In this document: positions 35,601-47,400 of the stretch, piece after piece | How positions within the stretch are numbered: position 1 is the first letter of the stretch | How the letters are laid out: every line of letters begins with the position of its first letter | Assembly: GCA_030544235.1 (NCBI GenBank) | Contig: CM060461.1 | Location: 248,001 to 312,000, forward strand | Source: Lepturacanthus savala | Taxonomy: Eukaryota > Chordata > Actinopteri > Scombriformes > Trichiuridae | DNA: 64,000 bases | Direction of reading: 5' to 3' | The notes under the pieces: model-generated | The model's database searches: none | Seen by the model: only the letters and a program-made list of their open reading frames with translations | Told to the model about the DNA's origin: nothing | Made by a program: the position numbers and the translations under genes

Positions 35601-35894
35601 AGAGAGCTGCAGTGACAGTGAAACAGTGCGGTGGGTGACAGTGGCTAACAATCTACCGTCCAGGGCAAAGATCTCCTTCGGCTCCCTGAGCGGCACGAGG
35701 GGAATCTTAGCCTGAGAGGCCAGAGCGGTGTAACGTTGCTTCCGGGTATATAATGGGACCTGGTGATTGCAGATCTCAGCCAGCTGTGTCTCGTCCTGAG
35801 CCGCAGACCGTCCCAGGCCACGCCCCGCCGCTCTGTGGAAAAACAATAAGGGAAAAGAGAACACACAACAAAACCAAAAACCAAACCATAACAC
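32655..35894 (-). CDS. Pol (RT-RNase H-integrase) of element 1, U3-fused, no protease
   Basis: One open frame of 1079 codons. The first about 56 codons are translated U3 LTR sequence, opened by a GTG that uses a flanking base, so there is no credible native start. Pol then begins just after where the protease DSG site would be. RT blocks in order: CVDYRGLNDITIKNKYPLP, FTKLDLRNAYHLVRI, FVYLDDILIYS. RNase H: EVDASDTGVGAVLS, RNYDVGNRELLAVVLAL, VWTDHKNLS. Integrase: an HHCC-like region ending CSICARNK; core aspartates in AVDFVTGLPP and DIVSDRGTQFT; the glutamate in GFHPQTNGQTERANQDLE; GPF module RYIGPFEITKVINP. The chromodomain is lost to a frameshift near 32695 and the protein ends early at 32655. 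Enzymatic motifs look intact; gag is absent, so no particle could form from this copy. Confidence 0.85.
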   Translation of the reverse strand: MLWFGFWFCCVFSFPLLFFHRAAGRGLGRSAAQDETQLAEICNHQVPLYTRKQRYTALASQAKIPLVPLREPKEIFALDGRLLATVTHRTVSLSLQLSGNHHETITSFVIPSPASPLVLGLPWLTLHNPQIDWSRFTISNCSIFCHSHCLQAASPISTSTPPESLAAPDLSNVPPVYHDLQLVFSKDRALSLHPHRPYDCAIDLVPGAQLPTSRLYQLSKPERERLSNYLAESVAAGLIRPSSSPVTAGFFFIAKKDKTLRPCVDYRGLNDITIKNKYPLPLIDSAFGFHHRSAIFTKLDLRNAYHLVRIREGDEWKTAFNTPVGQYEYRVMPFSLTNAPAVFQALINDVLRDMINRFVFVYLDDILIYSWDTKEHVQHVWLVLQRLLENRLYVKAEKCEFHVSSVEFLGFIIEQGQLRADPRKVQAVLDWPIPSTRKHLQRFLGFANFYRRFIRNYSTVAQPLTQLTSSKVPFHWSPEASAAFERLKTLFSSAPVLCHPDPALQFVVEVDASDTGVGAVLSQRALSDHKLHPCAFFSRRLSPAERNYDVGNRELLAVVLALQEWRHWLEGAALPFVVWTDHKNLSYLRSAHRLNSRQACWALFLGRFRFTLTFRPGSHNTKPDALLRQFAPISDGGVVETILPPACVVGAARWQVEREVQEALADRPPPEGCPQGRLFVVEVVRSAVLQWGYSSRIACHPGSHRTLAILGQRFWWPTMASDTRNFVAACSICARNKASHRAPAGLLRPLPIPLRPWSHIAVDFVTGLPPSDGNTVILTVVDQFSKAAHFVPLHKLPSAMETAQLVVQHVFRLHGIPVDIVSDRGTQFTSQVWKAFCRALGASGSLSSGFHPQTNGQTERANQDLESALRCVAADHPASWSSHLPWVEYAHNSLVSSATGMSPFMASIGFQPPLFPTQETGVAVPSVREHLRRAHRVWRETRAALSRTTARNQWLADRHRLGQKVWLSSRDLPLQVESKKLAPRYIGPFEITKVINPSVVKLKLPSSLNIHPAFHVSLLKPVVSSTLNPPTDPPPPPRLIDNHPAYTVRQLLDVRRRGRGFQFLGLGTAQRSAPGSPAP
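35726..35893 (-). repeat. 5' LTR start (U3) fragment of element 1
   Basis: 168 bp, gap-free match to the first 168 nt of the complete LTR. It is fused straight to pol and leaves no R, U5 or primer site. Confidence 0.9.
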
Positions 35895-36127
35895 AAAGTT
35901 ATCTATACACTGCCATTGTACTAGTTATAAGCTTCAAGTCCATGTTTCTAGTTTATTATAGTATACCTTAAGTATACTTTTTATAAACTCTGGTTATTTC
36001 ACTAGTTTACTACAAGTTATACTCAAAGTTTGTTCAGCATATTACTTGTAGATTTATGTTTATATACTTGAAATAGACTCCTTAAAGTATTCTTACAGTT
36101 TACTCATACTATATGTACTATATGTAC

Positions 36128-36514
36128 TGTGGTGTCTGACCCCAACCCAGCACAGTCCCAGACACAGCTCGAGGAGTCCAATTTATTAAGGCAAAATTAA
36201 ATGTCATTCAGGGAATACGGGGCAAAGTATATAACATGCCGGTTCAACATAAATGCTTCCCAAATCGGGGGTAATCAGGGTCAAGGGGAACAAAGGGCCC
36301 TCATGTTCTGTCATACGTTGTCTACAAACAAAAGAGAGAAACAACATGACTTTTTGAACAAACATAAGATTTACCAATATGGCATGAGTGGAGTGTGGAG
36401 GTTATCGCTTACCGCCGGACGGTGTTTCCCCCAGGAGAGTTGAGCAGAGAGTGAGGGAACCAACCTGAACTCCTTTTAAACTTCAGTGCAGCTGCCTCTG
36501 ATTGACAGTTAACA
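36128..36514 (-). mobile_element. Candidate solo LTR
   Basis: On the minus strand it begins TGTTAACTGTCAATC, has a TATA-like TTTAAAAGG, contains AATAAA, and ends GACACCACA (TG...CA). I could not find a matching target duplication, and no second copy is in the window. Confidence 0.35.
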
Positions 36515-36589
36515 GTTGCATTATATCATATCATATCATATTATATCTAACTGACTTATACCAACTGACTTAAAAAACAAAATGGTTGG

Positions 36590-37460
36590 AGGTATGTAAA
36601 ATTCCCAGTAACCCTACACCTCATTCCAGAGTCTCCCCAGAAGAAGCACAGACATTCTACAATGTGAAAGCTTTAGCTGTTCAGCGGGAGGTGGTCCAGC
36701 ACATTGATTTTACCCTTCTCACTAAAAAAGATGATACTCATCGGGAGCTGTATGAAAAATCAATGGTTTCTGCCAGCTCTGGTTAAGCTGAAGACTAAAC
36801 ACAGAAATAGACTGGATATAGAGCATGACCTCAGAGGTGCCTTGTCTACTATAACTCCAGACTTTGATACTCTTGTCAGGAGCAAAACACATCACCAGTT
36901 CTCCAATTAATTCCTCCAAACTCCGATCTGTCAGTGTTACACCTAAGGTTGAGTGCTTACCTATCAGTGAGTGCTTATTTTCAGTATTTACCTACTGATA
37001 AGTGTATGCAATCTGAAGAAAAGTTAATTTTGTATACTTCTAATCTTTTTGAATAGCACTTTTTGTATAATTTATTTTGACTGTCGATATGGGCAGCTAC
37101 TCAAGACACTGAATCATTTTACATAGTGCAGTGTTTGGTTATAAGATTCAGTTAGTGACTATTCTTTATTTCATGTTTGCATGAAAGCACTTTTGAGTCT
37201 GTTAAGTCTGTAATGTTGTATTACCTTGTGTTCTTAAGATGCACTTTTTGTTCTTTAATTAAAATGCAACTAATTGTTAATATTTCCCTCTTTAGCATAG
37301 TGTTTTACATTGCACTGTGTTGGAATACTGTCTGACTTCAAACTGCACCATCTTTTCATTAAATAAATTTGAGAAGTTGAAAACTTTCCTCAATTTGGGT
37401 CATGGCTTGTCCTTTAGGGGTGATGGTGGGTCCCGAAGTCAGACCAGTTGAGAACCACTG
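36590..37460 (+). mobile_element. hAT transposon 3' remnant
   Basis: The frame at 36785-36910 ends with LKTKHRNRLDIEHDL and TPDFDTLVRSK before a stop, the C-terminal dimerisation end of hAT transposases (recalled family feature). Downstream is an AATAAA at about 37362, then the terminal sequence at 37441-37460, whose reverse complement CAGTGGTTCTCAACTGG is a typical hAT end. Orientation and order agree, so this is the 3' part of one element. The 5' boundary is unclear; 36590-36690 shares sequence with 11875-11960. Confidence 0.6.
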
Positions 37461-37519
37461 GTTTAAGGTGCTGCAGCAGATCTCAGAACCACTCGCCTTC
37501 CATAAAGTTCAGCAGCTGA

Positions 37520-37685
37520 CAAACTTTAATGATCATCATTATTATCTCATGTATTTAGTGATCATCATTATCTCCTCATTGTTAATGATCATTATCATCT
37601 CCGTATGTATTTAGTGATCATCATTATCATCTCCTCATGTTAATGATCATCATTATTATCTCCTCATGTGTTTAATGATCATAGA
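37520..37685. repeat. ATGATCATCATTAT minisatellite
   Basis: About four imperfect units of roughly 37-40 bp sharing AATGATCATCATTAT and ATCTCCTCATGT. Confidence 0.8.
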
Positions 37686-37689
37686 CCAT

Positions 37690-40600
37690 GGAGAACTCAT
37701 GTGGTGACATCAAAGATGCTGTTTCTGCTATTCTGGATTGTGGAACATCGTTAAAACATCTTGTAGTGTAATAACAGCTGAAAGGTTCCACTAGTTGGTG
37801 ACTCCATGCTGCACAGATGTGAAGCAGTTTTAAAAAACTGTGTCATACAAGTAAATCTTAGTTTATGATTCACAGGATTGATGAATCTGAAAACTAAACG
37901 TTTGTAGTCAATAGTTTAGAATTTGTAAAGTCAACAGCAGACACTGATATTTATTAGAACACATCCCTTTCTACTAATCTACCAATGTCTCAGCCTTCAG
38001 AGACTGATATCATGAATGCTGGGTCTGGTTGGTTTTATAGAATCTACTGCACCTGCTGGTCATAAAAATATAATAAAAACCTGGATTAACCTGTTTAGTC
38101 ACATTGGACTGATGTTATTTACAACACTAGAACACTATGATTCAGCAAACAAATGTCCAAAGGTTTTTTCTTGGCATGTTACTGAACTTCATTCTCAGTT
38201 ATGATTTAATCAATGAAATGAATCATTGAACTTTTTATTGGTCTTTAAACTGACTGATGAGAAGATAAATTGGTAAGTTGTTACAAAATTAGCAGGTCAT
38301 AGAGAAAGGAGTTCAGGTAGATTCTAGACAGGAGACTGAGTTTATTATTGATGTTCAGGAATGTCAGAGAACAAAGAGTCAACATCAAACTGCCTGGACC
38401 CTGCAGGACTGGACAAAACCAGAACCAGGTCCAAAACCCGATTTAAACCCAGATTCAGAACCAGATCCAGAACTGGATCTAGATCTAGGTGGACTGGTCA
38501 GATCTGTAATAATCTAATAATAATAATAATATTGTAATAATAATACTACATTATACTGTACTGATGAAGAAGAACTAGTGATTGAGACTGGGTGCTTGAG
38601 GAATTTCATCCACAATAAAACACCTTCATTTACAAAGCAGAAACATTCAGTGTAAAAAGGAAAGAAAAACTTTACATGAATTTGTGAATTCAACAAAAAG
38701 TTAATAGATTAATTTGATTGGCTGCATCTTTAAACAATGGGAGTTAAGTCTACAGATTTCAGTTAAATGAGGGGTTCCTACACATCAATTAAAGGATTGT
38801 TTCGGATATATTTTTAGTCTCCATCTTCAATAGGAACAAAATAATTTTCATACATACATACATTATAGGAAATTTTGAAATATTGTATTTTCTATTTTAG
38901 AAAAAGAATAGGGTAAAAATATACTTTTTTTTTTCAAACTTATTCTGATGTTGGAATGACTAAAACCTAATTTCAGCAGCAGAAGCTTTTTAAACATTGA
39001 GAGTTATATTTGTATTTTATCATGTTCAGGGAAATGCATTAATGTCACCTTAACTTTACTGCAAACTTCCATTTTTAGTTTTTCTGTTTGATAGTAAAAT
39101 GGTAAAAATCACTTTACTCCCCAAACATGTTTCTGTTGTTTTTTAATAGAATAAATGAAGAAAGAACTAGAACAGAAAGGAACAAGACATCCTGATGATT
39201 GATGGAGAAAAGAAGGCACAAACTATTTGGAGAATAAAGCAGGGTTGGTCTGCGAAGAATCAACTTTGAGATAATTAACTTCACTAGAAATGAGCTGCAG
39301 ATTCCCTATATTGATTCTTTTTGGGTTTTTTTAGGTGGGGTCTGATATCCTCATTTGACACAACATTAGTTTAAAAACCACAAACGACCATAGAGACAAA
39401 CTAGAAACTCTGTGATCACTAGTGACTAGTACAGGCTGGTATTTCTACACCTGCTGGAGTTTATAGGGACCTATTAAAAAAATGTTTACTGAATTACTGA
39501 AATAACCTGCGGCATTAGATCTTCACAGAAACCTCCACTTGCAATGAATAATAATCAGTAATTAACTCAGAGAAAGAGGGTGAATTTCTTTTCTCACATG
39601 AAGGTAAGAAGTTTCCTTCATGAAATGAAAGTCTGTTCGAACTCCTTAAAGGAATATTCCTCCTCTTTAACTCCATATGGGAACTTCTGCGGCTGAGACT
39701 CGTTTTCACAACGATGAGAATGAGAAACTAGAGTCAACAAATCAAACAGAAGTACAGTTGTTTACATAAATAGACCTGTATAGTATAATATAAAACATAA
39801 GGTTGAAATCTGGGTTCTGTTTGCTTTTTGTTGTTGTCTGAGCTGCCAAAACATTTTTAAATGAATTTAAAAGAACTTGACATAAAGGGAAGTTTTTAAT
39901 TTGATCTAAATGTCTGAGCCTTTTTAAGAAAAAAAAACATAAAACCCATTAAACTGACATTTCTACTTGTTCCAGCTGTGATAAGAACTGTTCATTCAAA
40001 CTCAACAGGAGTAATACAATAAAAAAAAGATGTTTTTAAAGCTTTTGAGCTGCCACTGACTGTAACAACACTAGAATCAATACATTCAACAAAAGGAAAA
40101 ACACATTCAAGCTAAATGTCCACGTATGAGTTTCCCCGTTTGCCTTTTCTCTGCTCAGGGCCTTTTACAGAGAAATGCACAAAGCCATCAGGACGTCTGC
40201 GAAGTTGTGACATCACAGTTAAATCAGTCAATGAGAGGACAGGTTTGTTGGTATTAATGAATCTTGATGTGAAACTATAGTCAAATATATCTAGTTAGTG
40301 ACATTGCAACTTCACATAAAACCCAGGAAATATGAACAATATGGAAAACTTTTCAACTAAGGAAGAAAACAAAAGTGTCTATTAACCAGGTGCTTTTTTG
40401 TCTCTTTAGCATGAATACGATCAACTAGTTCTGGTGCTACTAACACGTTGAAACACACAAAGCTCAACACCAAAAAACTAATTAATTCCCAGCAACTGAA
40501 AGCACATTATTTAAAAGACAGAAATCACTCTATTAAATAAAACATTCTAACTAAACATTAGAGATATTGTATAAAGTAACTAGAAGCTCGTCCAACAGAC

Positions 40601-41274
40601 TGATTCTGTGGCTTCATACCCAGCAAAGCTTCATTTTATGTTAAAATCATTTTCCTTCATCTGGTCAAACGTGTTTTAATGGATGGATTTCCTGCTGAAT
40701 TCCTGTAATGTATTCATGAGTGATATCAGAGCTGTGGGATTGTCTGAAAAAGACACAAAACATAAGATTAGTGGGTAAAAAGAGAGTTTTTACAGATTTA
40801 TCTCTCAGAACTACTTTTAGAATCACATTTCATTAACCGTGTTACCATACAGTAAATGTGGTGTGAACAGCTGTTACAGCTCTTTGGTAAATACTGTGGT
40901 GGTAAATACACAGGATTCTACTCAACAGCAGAAATGCATCAAACAGAAATAAACACAGTGACGTCACAAGGAAACACATGAGCTGTTGACTCATGTCCCA
41001 TTAGATTTAATGTCAATATCAACTAACTCCTGAAAAGGAGGGGTCCAACCATAGTCCAAGAAAAGCTAAAGAAAAGGTTTTTTCTGGCACAAAACCACAG
41101 TTTGAGCAGCAGAGATTTGTTTGTACCTTCTGTTTCTTCCGAGATGAAAATAACTAAAATTCAGCTCTGGCTATCTACAATGACAAATAATATATGTAAA
41201 ATACAAAAAAAGAAAACTCTCTATAAGTGAAGATGCTGGAATGCAGGTAGGTGTCAGGATGATTCTCTGCTGCT
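37690..41274 (-). other. 3' UTR and downstream flank of slc39a6
   Basis: No coding content on either strand. The part nearest 41274 should be the 3' UTR of the zinc transporter, read on the minus strand. Candidate minus-strand AATAAA signals (TTTATT on the plus strand) exist, for example near 38226 and 38339, but I cannot choose among them. A GACCTGGTTCTGG/CCAGATCC-rich stretch at 38390-38500 is mildly repetitive. Confidence 0.5.
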
Positions 41275-41427
41275 TCAGTAGCCCAGGTCCAGCTGGATTT
41301 TATGCTCAAATATGGCGATTAGCAGCATGATGCAGAAACCCAACAGGATACCGGCATTCTGCAGCAGGAAGAAACCCCAGTGGCTGAAACCCTGATCCCC
41401 TGCATCGTTGTGAAGCATCTCAGGAAC
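41275..41427 (-). CDS. slc39a6: slc39a6 last exon: TM8 and C-terminus
   Basis: Not in any ATG-started frame but clear after acceptor CTCTCATCTCCAG. It encodes VPEMLHNDAGDQGF, LLQNAGILLGFCIMLLIAIF and EHKIQLDLGY, then TGA: 50 codons in phase with the exon at 59193. The match to the C-terminus of ZIP6 proteins is strong, which places it across the array from the other exons. Confidence 0.88.
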   Translation of the reverse strand, partial: VPEMLHNDAGDQGFSHWGFFLLQNAGILLGFCIMLLIAIFEHKIQLDLGY

Positions 41428-44400
41428 CTGGAGATGAGAGAAGGAGGCCACAGCAGGGTTGATGTTGGTAGAATAGATGGAACATCTGTCATTGGGTTAA
41501 TACTAGACAGAACATCTGTCACCGAGTTTACTACAACAGGTTAATACTAGATAGATCATCGGCCACTAGATTAATACTACATGTTTGGGTTTACGACAGC
41601 AGTAGACAAAACATCTGCCACTGGGTTTGCTACAGCAGATTAATACTAGACAGAACATCTGTAAAACTGGGTTAATACTCTACAGAACATCTGTTACTGG
41701 GTTTACTACAGCAGGTTAATACTAGACAGATCATAGACCACTAGGTTAATACTAGACAGACCATATGTCATTGGGTTTACTACTGCAGCTAAATACTAGA
41801 CAGAACATCTGTCACTGGGTTTACTACAGCAGGTTAATATTAGACAGAACATCTGTCACTGGGTTTATTACAGCAGGTAAATACAAGACAGATCCTCAGC
41901 CACTAGGTTAATACTAGACGACATCTGTCACTGGGTTTACTACAGCAGGTTAATACTGGACAGAACATCTGTCACTGGGTTTACTACAGCAGGTTAATAC
42001 TAGACAGAACATCTGTCACCGGGTTTGCTACAGCAGTTAGCTGTTAATTGCTGTTAATGTTGATTCTAACTTTGTAAAGAGTCCTTGAGTGACCTGAAAG
42101 GCGTTTCTTAAATAAAATGTATTATTATTATTATTATTTACTACATCAGGTAAACACTAGACAGAACATCTGTCACTTGGTTTAGTACAGCAGGTTAATA
42201 TTAGACAGAACATCTGTCACTGGGTTTATACAGCAGGTAAATACCATACAGATTATCAGTCATGAGGTAAATACTAGGTAGAACATTTGTCACTGGATTT
42301 ACAACATCAGGTAAATTCTAGACAAAACATCTGTCTAGTATTAACCCAGTGACAGACAGAGCATCTGTCACTGGGTTAATACTAGACAGATCATCTGCCA
42401 CTGGGTTAATACTAGATAGAAGATCTGTCACTGGGTTTATCACAACAGGTTAATACTAGACAGAACATCTGTCACTGGGTTTACTAAAGCAGGTTAATAT
42501 TAGACAGAACATCTGTCACTGGGTTTATTACAGCAGGTAAATACTAGACAGATCATCAGCCACTAGGTTTATACTAGACGACATCTGTCACTGGGTTTAC
42601 TACAGCAGGTTAATACTGGACAGAACATCTGTCACTGGGTTTACTAAAGCAGGTTAATATTAGACAGAACATCTGTCACTGGGTTAATACTAGAAAGAAC
42701 ATCTGTCATTGGGTTTACGACAGCAGGTTAATAGACAAAACATCTGCCACTAGGTTTGCTACAGAAGATTAATACTAGACAGAACATCTGTAACTGGGTT
42801 CATTACAGCAGGTTAATACTAGACAGATCATCAGGCAATAGGTTAATACTAGATAGAAGATCTGTCACTGGGTTTACTACAGCAGGTAAATACTAGACAG
42901 AACATCTGTCACTGGGTTTATTACAGCAGGTTAATACTAGACAGAACATCTGTCACTGGGTTTCCTACAGCAGGTTAATACTAGACAGATCATCGGCCAC
43001 TAGGTTAATACTACATGGACATCTGTCACTGGGTTTACTACAGCAGCTAAATACTAGACAGAACATCTGTCACTGGATTTACTACAACAGGTTAATACTA
43101 GATAGATCATCGGCCACTAGGTTAATACTACATGGACATCTGTCACTGGGTTTACTACAGCAGCTAAATACTAGACAGAACATCTGTCACTGGGTTTAGT
43201 ACAGTAGGTTAATATTAGACAGAACATCTGTCAACATCTGTTAACGTATTGCCCCCTGGTATACCCCTCATCTCCGCTCCATGAAAACTAAAGCCCGTCA
43301 ACTAGAAAGACTATAAGAAAACTGGACTCACAATTTCCAAAGAAATGTACATAACTCACATACGTCACTGTAAGGACTCAATCTCTCATGCCAAAACAAA
43401 CCACTACTCCGCTCAGATCACCTCCTCCGAAGGAAACACCAGATCACTGTTCACACTGCTCAATAGAACTATCCAGCCACCTGACTCCTTACCCCCCCCC
43501 CCACCTGTATTCTACTGACACCTGTAACACCCTATTGCAATTTTTAACGACAAAATCTCCAACATTCACCAACACTTAGACTCAGAATCACTCCCTTCTC
43601 CCACACCTGCACCCCCTCTCCTCTCACCAACTTCTCTTCCACACTGTCAGCACTTCTCCAACTTCCAACTTCTGAACGACCTTCAAATCTATGATCTCAT
43701 CCGGAAATCCAAACCCTCCACCTGATAACTTGACCCCCTTCCCACCTTCCTGCTCAAATCATGTTTCCCCTCTGTGCTACCCTTCATATCTGCCATCATC
43801 AACTCTTCATTCACCACTGGAACTGTTCCCTCACCCCTCAAAACTGCAGTGTTCACCCCTATCCTGAAAAAACCTGGCTTAGACCCCAACAATTTCAACA
43901 ACCTCCGCCATTTCCAACTTGCCTTTCATATCTAAAATCCATGAAAAAGTAATCGCCACCCAGTTACACATCCACTTAACACAAAACTCCCTCTATGACC
44001 CGTTCCAATCTGGTTTCCACCTCCGCCACAGCACCGAAACTGCACTTATAAAAATAACCAATGACCTTCTCACTGCAGCTGATTCCGGTTCATTTTCCAT
44101 CCTGGTCGTCCTCGACCTTAGTGCAGCCTTTGATACCATCTCACACCCCATTCTCCTCCATAGACTCTCCTCTATCACCCACACCCCCCTTCAATGGTTC
44201 CACTCCTACCTCTCAGGCCGCAGTCAGTACATCCAGCTAAAATCCTTCACGTCTAACCCCTCCCCAGTCACCACAGGTGTGCCCCAGGGCTCTGTCCTGG
44301 GGCCCCTTGTCTTCATCACCTATCTCCTCCCCCTTGGCACCATTTTCCGTAAACACAATATTCAGTGCCACTGCTACGCTGATGACACCCAGCTCTACCT

Positions 44401-47400
44401 TTCCAGGAAATCAAACTCCACACTCCCACTCTCTTCCCTCATCACCTGCTTATCAGACATTAAATCCTGGTTCACTTCCAACTTTAATAGTAGACAGAAC
44501 ATCTGTCAATGGGTTTACTACAACAGGTTAATATTAGACAGAGCATTTGTCACTGGGTTAATACTAGGCAGAACATCTGTCACTGGGTTAATACTAGATA
44601 GAACATCTGTCACTTGGTTTACTACAGCAGATTAATACTAGACAGATCATCTGCCACAGGGTGAATACTAGATAGAAGATCTGTCACTGGGTTTATCACA
44701 ACAGGTTAATACTAGACAGAACATCTGTCACTGGGTTTCCTACAGCAGGGTAACACTAGACAGAACATCTGTCACTGGGTTTACTACATAAGGTTAATAC
44801 TAGACAGAACATCTGTCACTGGGTTTCCTACAGCAGGGTAACACTAGACAGAACATCTGTCACTGAGTGTATTACAGCAGGTTAATACTAGACAGAACAT
44901 CTGTGACTAGGTTAATACTAGATAGAACATCTGTCACTAGGTTTACTACAGCAGATTAATACTAGACAGAACGTATGTTTATGGGTTTCCTACAGTAGGT
45001 TAATACTAGACAGATCATCAGTCATTTGGTAAATACTAGGTAGAACATCTGTCACTGGGTTTACTACAGCAGGTAAATACTAGAAAAGACATCTGTCGCT
45101 GGGTTTACTACAGTAGGTTAATACCAGACAGAACATCTGTCACTGGGTTTTCTACAGCAGGTTAATACTCAGCAGAACATCTGTTACTGGGTTTACTACA
45201 GCAGGGTTAATACTAGACAGAACATCTGTTACTGGGTTTACTACAGCAGGGTTAATACTAGACAGAACATCTGTCACTGGGTTTACTACATAAGGTTAAT
45301 ACTAGACAGAACATCTGTCACTGGGTTTACTACAGCAGGTTAATACTAGACAGAACATCTGTCACCGGGTTTGCTACAGCAGGTTAATATTGGACAGAAC
45401 ATCGGCCACTAGGTTAATACTACATAGAAAATCTGTCACTGGGTTTACTATAAGTTAATACTAGACAGAACATCTGTCACTGGGTTTACTACAGCAGGTT
45501 AATACTGGACAGAACATCTGTCACCGGGTTTACTACAGCAGCTAAATACTAGACAGAACATCTGTCACCGGGTTTGCTACAGCAGGTTAATACTAGACAG
45601 AACATCTGTCACCGGGTTTGCTACAGCAGGTTAATACTAGACAGAACATCTCTCAATGGGTTAATAGAAGACAGAACATCTGTCACTGGGTTTACTACAG
45701 GTTAATAATAGACAGAACACGATTCACTGGGTTTACTACAGCAGGTTAATACTGGACAGAACATCTGTCACCGGGTTTACTACAGCAGGTTAATACTAGA
45801 CAGAACATCTGTTACTTGGTTTACTACAGCAGATTAATACTAGACGGAACATCTGTCACTGGGTTTGCTATAGCCGGTTAATACTGGACAGAAAATCTGT
45901 CACTGGGTTTACTACAGCAGTTTAATACTAGATAGAACATCTGTCACTGGGTTTACTACAGCAGGTTAATACTGGACAGAACATCTGTCACTAGGTTAAT
46001 ACTAGATAGAACATCTGTCACTGGGTTTACTACAGCAGGTTAATACTAGACAGAACATCTGTCACCGGGTTTGCTACAGCAGGTTAATATTGGACAGAAC
46101 ATCGGCCACTAGGTTAATACTAGATAGAACATCTGTCACTGGGTTTATTACAGCAGGTTAATACTAGACAGAACATCTGTCACCGGGTTTACTACAGCAG
46201 GTTAATACTAGGCAGAACATCTGTCACTAGGTTAATACTAGATAGAACATCTGTCACCGGGTTTACTACAGCAGCTAAATACTAGACAGAACATCTGTCA
46301 CCGGGTTTGCTACAGCAGGTTAATACTAGACAGATCATCTCTCAATGGGTTAATAGAAGACAGAACATCTGTCACTGGGTTTACTACAGGTTAATACTAG
46401 ACAGAACATGTGTCACTGGGTTTACTACAGCAGGTTAATACTGGACAGAACATCTGTCACCGGGTTTACTACAGCAGGTTAATACTAGACAGAATATCTG
46501 TCACTGGGTTTACTCCAGCAGCTAAGTACTAGACGGAACATCTGTCACTGGGTTTACTACAGCAGGTTAATACTAGACAGAACATCTGTTACTTGGTTTA
46601 CTACAGTTTACTTTTTAGACAGATCATCGGCCACTGGGTTAATACTACATATAACATCTGTCACTGGGTTGACTACAGCAGGTAAATACTAGACAGAACA
46701 TCTGTCACTGGGTTTACTACAGAAGGTTAATATCAGACAGAACATCTGTCACTAGGTTAATACTAGACAGAACATCTATCACTGGGTTTACTACAGCAAG
46801 TTAATAGTCGACAGAACATCTGTCTATAGGTTTATTACAGAAGGTTAATATCAGACAGAACATCTGTCACTAGGTTAATACTAGACAGAACATCTATCAC
46901 TGGGTTTACTACAGCAGGTTAATAGTAGACAGAACATCTGTCACTGGGTTTGTTACAGCAGCTTCATACTACACAGAACATCTGTCACTGGGTTAATACT
47001 GGATAGAACATCTGTCACTTGGTTTACTACAGCAGATTAATACTAGACAGATCATCTGCCACAGGGTGAATACTAGATAGAAGATCTGTCACTGGGTTTA
47101 TCACAACAGGTTAATACTAGACAGAACATCTGTCACTGGGTTTCCTACAGCAGGGTAACACTAGACAGAACATCTGTCACTGGGTTTACTACATAAGGTT
47201 AATACTAGACAGAACATCTGTCACTGGGTTTCCTACAGCAGGGTAACACTAGACAGAACATCTGTCACTGAGTGTATTACAGCAGGTTAATACTAGACAG
47301 AACATCTGTGACTAGGTTAATACTAGATAGAACATCTGTCACTAGGTTTACTACAGCAGATTAATACTAGACAGAACGTATGTTTATGGGTTTCCTACAG

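Larger units (their letters stand above)
32059..35893 (-). mobile_element. Internally deleted Ty3/gypsy element 1 with TSD CAAAG
   Basis: Bracketed by the perfect 5-bp duplication CAAAG (32054-32058 and 35894-35898). On the minus strand the order is 168 bp of LTR start (35893-35726), pol without protease active site, a purine tract (32576-32561) and a complete 3' LTR (32560-32059). Primer-binding site, gag and protease are absent. The 168-bp piece aligns to 32393-32560 without gaps and I see one difference (A/G in GAGTATATA versus GGGTATATA), so insertion is recent. It can only have moved with proteins supplied by another copy. Shares family with element 2. Confidence 0.9.

Noticed and set aside
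35726..35894. Leader or signal peptide at the start of the element 1 pol protein (LWFGFWFCCVFSFPLLFF)
   Set aside because: This hydrophobic stretch is translated U3 LTR sequence; its only start is a GTG using flanking DNA, and the identical stretch occurs in the 3' LTR as noncoding.
44277..44635. ORFs running from the LINE into repeat units as a fusion gene
   Set aside because: The tail of the frame is translated minisatellite (RQNICQWVYYNRLIL-like repeats) and has no start or conserved content.
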